A DNA stretch of 64,000 bases from positions 372,001-436,000 of the forward strand of contig NZ_FZNP01000004.1 of the NCBI RefSeq assembly GCF_900188105.1. The letters run 5' to 3'. Source of the DNA: Actinomadura mexicana. Its GTDB lineage: Bacteria; Actinomycetota; Actinomycetes; Streptosporangiales; Streptosporangiaceae. The position numbers were made by a program, and so were the translations under genes. The notes beneath the pieces are model-generated. The model saw nothing but the letters and a program-made list of their open reading frames with translations, made no database searches and was not told the DNA's origin. Below are positions 60,213 through 64,000 of this stretch, in pieces (position 1 is the first letter of the stretch; each line of letters begins with the position of its first letter).

Positions 60213-60278
60213 AGCTCCTCCCCCGGAGGGGAGGAGCTGCCGTTGGACCACACGCCGGCGCCGGCTTGCCGCCGGCGC
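60213..60278 (-). terminator. Two hairpins downstream of the tiny-gene pair
   Basis: GCGCCGGC-TTGCC-GCCGGCGC at 60258-60278 is a perfect 8-bp hairpin. AGCTCCTCCCC-CGGA-GGGGAGGAGCT at 60213-60238 is a perfect 11-bp hairpin with a tetraloop. Both lie just after the stop of the 30-codon gene on the minus strand and make a convincing double terminator, although without a long T-run. Confidence 0.75.
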
Positions 60279-60287
60279 GGGTCTAAC

Positions 60288-60380
60288 TCAGCCGTTCAGC
60301 CGGGGCTCCGGCTGCGGCGGCTTCCCCGGCGGGATCCTCGTGGGGAGGTCGTCGGGGGGAGACGTAGGCTGCTTGGACAT
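60288..60380 (-). CDS. Tiny Pro-rich peptide gene (30 residues)
   Basis: The frame begins MSKQPTSPPDDLPTRIPPG and continues KPPQPEPRLNG to a TGA. Ten of the 30 residues are Pro; there is no Cys or Trp and no hydrophobic segment. AGGAGG stands 5 bases before the ATG at 60380 (another ATG at 60383 would add one Met). It is the second of two tiny genes on this strand, 44 bases after the first, and is followed by two strong hairpins. I do not recognise a family. The translation signals and terminators argue for a real gene; chance remains possible. Confidence 0.55.
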   Translation of the reverse strand: MSKQPTSPPDDLPTRIPPGKPPQPEPRLNG

Positions 60381-60424
60381 CATGTCCTCCTGGTTCTGGA
60401 CCTTAGGGGGTGACGGTCAGGCGC

Positions 60425-60508
60425 TTACTTGCCGCCCGTCTTGTCGCCCTCGTCCTTGATCGGGGTCCCGGAACCGCCCTTGTTGCCGTCCTTCTGATAG
60501 GTGCCCAT
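60425..60508 (-). CDS. Tiny Gly/Lys-rich peptide gene (27 residues)
   Basis: The frame begins MGTYQKDGNKGGSGTPIKDE and ends GDKTGGK before TAA. It is highly charged and Gly-rich, with a single aromatic residue, and has no signal or membrane segment. AAGGAGGG stands about 7 bases before the ATG at 60508, among the best ribosome sites in the window. It precedes the Pro-rich peptide gene by 44 bases. I know no family for it. It could be an unstructured small protein or a peptide precursor; no modifying enzyme is adjacent. Confidence 0.55.
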   Translation of the reverse strand: MGTYQKDGNKGGSGTPIKDEGDKTGGK

Positions 60509-60536
60509 GCGGGAACCCTCCTTGGTTTGTCCTAAC

Positions 60537-60555
60537 AGCTGCCGCTCTGGCAGCT
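60537..60555 (-). promoter_or_regulatory. Leader hairpin ahead of the tiny-gene pair
   Basis: AGCTGCC-GCTCT-GGCAGCT is a perfect 7-bp stem with a 5-base loop, ending 28 bases before the 27-residue gene's ATG on the minus strand. It may be a 5' leader structure or protein-binding site. The stretch 60556-60700 further upstream shows no gene; the promoter is probably there but I could not pick clear boxes. Confidence 0.45.
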
Positions 60556-60700
60556 CACGAGGAACAGTCCACAAGGGGGCCCCAGGCGCAATCCCGAAGC
60601 CGGGTTGTGAAGATCACAGTCATTTCGCAATGGGCTTGTCGGCCCCAGCGTCTACGCCGGGGCGTCGGCCCCTCTCCCGGAAGTCGTCACCGCGTCGGTG

Positions 60701-60728
60701 ACCAGGTCCAGCGCCTGGTCATCTCCCG
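60701..60728 (+). repeat. 28-bp direct repeat, right copy
   Basis: ACCAGGTCCAGCGCCTGGTC followed by ATCTCCCG matches 27 of 28 bases of 59909-59936. It includes the stop and last codons of the minus-strand 70-residue gene (60719-60931). The two copies bracket about 0.76 kb holding the tiny-gene pair. Confidence 0.9.
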
Positions 60729-60931
60729 ACGCCGCGCTCCCGCAGCTTGCGGGCGATGTGGTCGGCGGTGAACGGGGAGCCGTCGGCCAGTTCCTCGGGG
60801 CCGAGGCCCTTGCGGGCCGCGTCGGCGTAGGCGTCGAACAGGTCCTCCTTGGCTGCCTCGACCTGCTCCACGAGGTCTTCGTACCGGGTGGTGGCGAGTC
60901 TGACCTTCGCGTCGGCTTCCTCAGGACCCAT
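60719..60931 (-). CDS. Small helical protein, unassigned
   Basis: The 70-residue protein begins MGPEEADAKVRLATTRYEDL and has VEQVEAAKEDLFDAYADAAR. The first 50 residues look like one long amphipathic or coiled-coil helix. The end (ELADGSPFTADHIARKLRER) resembles a short helix-turn-helix. No family name is certain. The start at 60931 has only a weak ribosome site. It is divergent from the small membrane protein gene across 105 bases. Its 3' end lies in the right copy of the 28-bp repeat. Confidence 0.6.
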   Translation of the reverse strand: MGPEEADAKVRLATTRYEDLVEQVEAAKEDLFDAYADAARKGLGPEELADGSPFTADHIARKLRERGVGR

Positions 60932-61036
60932 GCGGCGCAGAATATCGGAACCCCGTCGCGAGAACCTCGGCGGGTTTGCGGGCGGTTTGTGCGGCATGTC
61001 ACGGTCTGCCCTCGGCCCGGAACCTACCGTCGGGGC

Positions 61037-61375
61037 ATGTGGCAGTTCGTCGTGTGGGGGCTCATGGGGGCCGCGGCCAACCGCACGCTGGCGTTCCTGG
61101 AGGCGAACCGGCGCGTGAAGGGGCCGCCCTGGCGCTACCCGAAGGGGCCGGGCGGCCGGTACTACCTGTTCGCCTGCGCGCTGCACTGCATGCTCGCCGC
61201 GATGGTGACGTCGGCGGCCGCGGCGAGCGACTTGATCGACGCGCCGTGGCTGGCGTTCGCGTGCGGTGCGAGCGCCCCGGCGGTCATGGCGAAGCTCGGC
61301 CGGTACGCGCTCTGGGCGCTGCCGCCGGGGCCGGGCGGCGACGGTGAGGACGACGGGCCTGGTCGGGCCGGATGA
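61037..61375 (+). CDS. Small membrane protein, partner of the cyclase fusion
   Basis: The 112-residue protein has MWQFVVWGLMGAAANRTLAF and a basic loop (NRRVKGPPWRYPKGPGGRYY). Two further hydrophobic stretches follow (FACALHCMLAAMVTSAAAAS, then WLAFACGASAPAVMAKLGRY) and an acidic, Gly-rich tail. Two to three membrane passes are likely. I do not recognise a family. It ends 12 bases before the ATG of the cNMP-binding/cyclase fusion, so the two are almost certainly co-expressed and may form one membrane complex. Confidence 0.65.
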   Translation: MWQFVVWGLMGAAANRTLAFLEANRRVKGPPWRYPKGPGGRYYLFACALHCMLAAMVTSAAAASDLIDAPWLAFACGASAPAVMAKLGRYALWALPPGPGGDGEDDGPGRAG

Positions 61376-61387
61376 ATGGGGGATGCG

Positions 61388-63028
61388 ATGCCGAGTCCTG
61401 ATCGCGGCTGGCGCGGGCTGCTGGAGGCGTTCTCGGACGCGCCGGCCGCCGGCGGGCCGGGCACGGCGCCGCCGGGCGGAGCGGGGCGGCGGCTGCTGGA
61501 GGCGTTCTCCGACGCCTCGCCCGCCTTCGCCGCGGACGGGCGCGGGCCCGGACCCGTGCCCGCGGCGGATCCGGGGCGGGCGCTCGCGCGGGGGGTCGTG
61601 ACGTTCGGCGCCCTCGGGGCGGTGTGCACGGCGTGGGCGGCCGCGGAGACCGGGATTCCCGCGGCGGCGCTGCTCGCCGCGTTCACGTTCGCCGTCCTGG
61701 CCCTGTTCGTGGCGCCGCTGGCCGGGTTCGCGCGCGCCAGGGCCGCGGCGGCCCTGGCGCAGGGGACCCGCCCGCGGACCGCCGACCGGGCCGAGAGGCT
61801 CCGCGACAGCTTCTGGCACGCGCTGGGCTCCGAGGAGCGCGACGCCATCCGCGGCGTGGCGCGTGCGTGCACCTTCGGGCCGGGCGCGCCGATCCTGCGG
61901 CAGGGGTACCCGGCCGACTACGTCGTCGTCCTCCGCTCGGGGTGGACGAAGGTCCGCGTCGACCGGGCGGGCGAGGAGCGGATCGTGGCGGTCCGCGGTC
62001 CCGGCGACCTCATCGGCGAGCGGGCGCTGTTCGAGGGCGATGCCTGGTCGGCCACGGTCATCGCGCTCGACACCGTGGAGGCGCTCGTCGCCGGCGCGGC
62101 GGACTTCCGGCGTGTCGTGGAACGCCACGCGGGCGTGCAGTCGGTGCTGGAGAAGCAGGCGCACGACCGCACCGTCGAGGCGGCGGCCCGCACCTCCGGC
62201 ACCGAACTCGCCGACACCGAGCGCCGGCTGGCCGCGCTGTTCACCACGCTGTCGCGGGCGCGGGACGGGGCGCTCCCGCTGACGGGCCCCGAACTGGCGG
62301 GCTGGACGTCGTCGTCGCCCGCGGCGGTCGCCAGCGTGCTCAGCGAATGGGACGGCGCGGGACTCGTCCACGCCGGGGACGGCACGATCGACGTGCTCGA
62401 CCCGGTCCGGCTGGAGCGGCTCACGGCGGGCGGCGAGCCACGCCCGGCGGCCGTGTCCGGGTCCCTGTTCCTCACGGGACAGGACTGCACGATCGTGTTC
62501 ACCGATGTGGTGGGGTTCGGCTCCTCCGGCCGGACCGAGGCGGACCGAGCGGCGATCCGGCGGGTGCTGTTCCAGTCTCTGGAGGAGTCGTTCGCCGCCG
62601 CCGGAGTGTCGTGGGCGGCCTGCCACCGGGAGGACCGCGGGGACGGTGCGCTGCTCGTCGTCCCGCCGGGGGTTCCGGTGAGCGCCCCGGCGGATCCCCT
62701 CGGGCGGGCGCTCGCCGAGCGCATCGACCGGCACAACCGCGGCGCGGCCGAGGGGCAGCGCTTCCAGGTGCGGGTCGCGGTCGACGCGGGCCCGGTGCAC
62801 GCGGGGCCGGAGGGGGTCACCGGGGCGGCGCTCGCCCGCGCCGCCAGGCTGCTGGAGTCGGACGTCCTGCGGCGGCGGTTCTCGGCCGTCGCGCCCGTCA
62901 TCGGCCTGATCGTCTCCGCGGCCGCGCACCGGGGGATCGCCGGGGCCGGACCGGAGTTCGAGCCCGTCGAGGTGCGCGAACCGGACCCCGGCGACGCCTG
63001 GCTGCGCCTCTTCCCCGCCACGGGCTAG
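61388..63028 (+). CDS. Membrane-anchored cNMP-binding / winged-helix / nucleotidyl-cyclase-like fusion
   Basis: In this 546-residue protein, residues 1-66 are disordered and carry LLEAFSDA twice (11-18 and 36-43). Two membrane helices span about 68-87 and 91-113. A Crp-like cNMP-binding domain (about 140-245) has LRQGYPADYVVVLRSGWTKV and GDLIGERALFEGDAWSATV; Trp220 stands where Crp has the phosphate-binding Arg. A Crp-type winged helix follows (about 275-345; LTGPELAGWTSSSPAAVASV). The class III cyclase-like domain (about 358-510) has CTIVFTDVVGFG with the first metal Asp and REDRGDG with the second. In ALARAARLL the transition-state Asn appears as Ala while the Arg is kept. GGGGG precedes the ATG at 61388. 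Catalysis is uncertain. Confidence 0.82.
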   Translation: MPSPDRGWRGLLEAFSDAPAAGGPGTAPPGGAGRRLLEAFSDASPAFAADGRGPGPVPAADPGRALARGVVTFGALGAVCTAWAAAETGIPAAALLAAFTFAVLALFVAPLAGFARARAAAALAQGTRPRTADRAERLRDSFWHALGSEERDAIRGVARACTFGPGAPILRQGYPADYVVVLRSGWTKVRVDRAGEERIVAVRGPGDLIGERALFEGDAWSATVIALDTVEALVAGAADFRRVVERHAGVQSVLEKQAHDRTVEAAARTSGTELADTERRLAALFTTLSRARDGALPLTGPELAGWTSSSPAAVASVLSEWDGAGLVHAGDGTIDVLDPVRLERLTAGGEPRPAAVSGSLFLTGQDCTIVFTDVVGFGSSGRTEADRAAIRRVLFQSLEESFAAAGVSWAACHREDRGDGALLVVPPGVPVSAPADPLGRALAERIDRHNRGAAEGQRFQVRVAVDAGPVHAGPEGVTGAALARAARLLESDVLRRRFSAVAPVIGLIVSAAAHRGIAGAGPEFEPVEVREPDPGDAWLRLFPATG

Positions 63029-63056
63029 AAGCGGCGCCCGCCGCGGACGGCGCCGG

Positions 63057-64000
63057 CTAGAGGCGGACGTACTCGTAGTCGAAGGGCTGACCGTTGATGC
63101 CGTTGCGGGGCGGGGCGATCCAGGCGGCGATCCTGCCGCGTTCGTGGACGGGCCGCATCAGCGACCGGACGTGCGTCTTGTCGACCGCCGTCGGGAGCCA
63201 CGCGCCCCTGCGCCGCTCCCACTCGGCGGCGTCGAGCATCTCGCCGTCCGGCGCGGCCTCGACGCCGGCGAAGGCGCCGACCCTGCGGTTGAAGGCGATG
63301 CTCGGCAGGCGGAGCCGCTGCGGGAGCCCCGCCTCGGACAGGATGCGGTTCCAGCGGTTGACGCCGCTCTGGCAGTCGGCGATGTAGGCGCGGCGCAGGT
63401 CGGTGTTCAGGCCGACGAGCGCGGCGACCTCGGTCTGCCCGATGCCTCCGTCGACGAGGGCGTCCACCATGACGGCGTCGTCGGTCAGGCGGTGGTCGTC
63501 CTGGCGGCGGTCCTCCATCCAGCGGCCCTTGAGCCCGGCCGTGTAGTAGTTGGCGACATTGCTGGACGTCTCGGAGCCGAACAGGTCGAGCGACACCGAG
63601 TAGTGGAAGTTCAGGTACTTCTGCAGGACGTCCAGGGAGATCCCGCCGTGCGGGGCGACGTCGTCGGTGTCGTGCTCCTTCATCAGCTGGACGGTCCGCT
63701 CGACGACCCGGTCGATGCCGGTGGTGCCGACCATCATGTGGTGCGCCTCCTCCTTGAGCATGAACTCGCAGGTGCGCGACAGCGGGTCGAAGCCGGACTC
63801 CTTCAGCGTGCCGAGCTGGTACTTGCCGTCCCGGTCGGTGAAGTAGGTGAACATGAAGAACGAGAGCCAGTCGGGGGTCTCCTCGTTGAACGCGCCGAGG
63901 ATGCGGGGCGCCTCCTCGCTGCCGGAGTTGCGGCGCAGCAGTTCTTCGGCCTCCTCGCGACCCTCGCGCCCGAAGTGGGCGTGCAGGAGGTAGACCATCG
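63057..64000 (-). CDS. boxB: Benzoyl-CoA 2,3-epoxidase subunit BoxB-like, 5' end beyond window
   Basis: The frame is open to the right edge, so about a third of the protein is missing at the N-terminus. The visible 315 residues contain LSFFMFTYFTDRDGKYQLGT, FMLKEEAHHMMVGTTGIDRV (a ferritin-like E..H di-iron pair), SLDLFGSETSSNVANYYTAG, LKGRWMEDRRQDDHRLTDD and the end RNGINGQPFDYEYVRL. These match the BoxB oxygenase of the aerobic benzoyl-CoA route, which forms the 2,3-epoxide with BoxA. No other box gene lies inside the window. It converges on the cyclase fusion with a 28-base gap. Confidence 0.85.
   Translation of the reverse strand, partial: MVYLLHAHFGREGREEAEELLRRNSGSEEAPRILGAFNEETPDWLSFFMFTYFTDRDGKYQLGTLKESGFDPLSRTCEFMLKEEAHHMMVGTTGIDRVVERTVQLMKEHDTDDVAPHGGISLDVLQKYLNFHYSVSLDLFGSETSSNVANYYTAGLKGRWMEDRRQDDHRLTDDAVMVDALVDGGIGQTEVAALVGLNTDLRRAYIADCQSGVNRWNRILSEAGLPQRLRLPSIAFNRRVGAFAGVEAAPDGEMLDAAEWERRRGAWLPTAVDKTHVRSLMRPVHERGRIAAWIAPPRNGINGQPFDYEYVRL

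Noticed and set aside
60288..60508. Lanthipeptide, lasso or thiopeptide precursor reading of the tiny genes
   Set aside because: The peptides have no Cys or Trp and almost no hydrophobic residues, and no modifying enzyme, protease or transporter is adjacent.
1..64000. CRISPR array
   Set aside because: No set of regularly spaced identical repeats was seen; the only short tandem array is the coding repeat in ppgK.

Overview
The window is high-GC DNA with very strong third-position GC, densely packed genes, frequent 4-base start/stop overlaps and many GTG starts. An SsgB-type sporulation protein, a conservon (histidine-kinase-like protein, roadblock protein, DUF742 protein, small GTPase), a polyphosphate glucokinase, F420-type and TerD-type proteins and a secreted alpha-lytic-type protease all point to a filamentous, spore-forming actinomycete. 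Streptosporangiales, perhaps Actinomadura-like, is my inference only; nothing here fixes the species.

Layout. 1-2734: the 5' part of a secreted-protein gene running off the left edge, a decayed ISL3-family transposase, and tRNA-Val(CAC). 2890-8134: housekeeping and accessory genes (PGPGW membrane protein, ssgB, soluble transhydrogenase, a TetR/SDR/Gdx locus with a tandem operator, ppgK with a repeat-expanded tail). 8121-16373: a six-gene mannoside operon on the minus strand (binding protein, two permeases, ATPase, PHP metallohydrolase, GH38 alpha-mannosidase) behind a 25-bp palindrome. 16454-18958: ArsR-like regulator, pabB and pabC. 19086-19371: tRNA-Gly, tRNA-Cys and tRNA-Val(GAC), followed by a broken MFS transporter. 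20278-23822: an ArsR-AHSA1 fusion with its partner, and two TerD proteins, one fused to an FtsK-like region. 23990-25126: secreted serine protease. 25267-38024: a divergent sugar locus. Its minus arm is DeoR, GH4, kinase, binding protein, two permeases and a secreted PIG-L deacetylase. Its plus arm is an AgaS-like SIS protein, a LacC-like kinase and a class II aldolase. Together these read as import and catabolism of an amino sugar through a tagatose-type route.

37984-48126: an RibD-C/DHFR-like protein, two cell-envelope membrane enzymes (LtaS-like and GT39-like), a 946-residue protein with a PcfJ-like module, and two FAD oxidoreductases. 48139-51319: ppa and polA. 51383-53825: an F420-type LLM oxidoreductase and a secreted M28 aminopeptidase, separated by a bidirectional terminator. 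54307-58163: the conservon. 58160-59952: TetR and acyl-CoA dehydrogenase. 59909-60728: a 28-bp direct repeat, whose left copy lies in the 3' end of the acyl-CoA dehydrogenase gene, brackets about 0.76 kb with two tiny genes that have strong ribosome sites. 60719-63028: three small-to-medium genes including a membrane-anchored cNMP-binding / winged-helix / nucleotidyl-cyclase fusion. 63057-64000: a benzoyl-CoA epoxidase (boxB-like) gene truncated by the right edge.

The best candidates for something undescribed are the membrane cyclase-sensor fusion and its small membrane partner (61037-63028), the repeat-bracketed tiny-gene island (59909-60728), the TerD-FtsK-like fusion (21633-23822) and the PcfJ-like giant (42187-45027).
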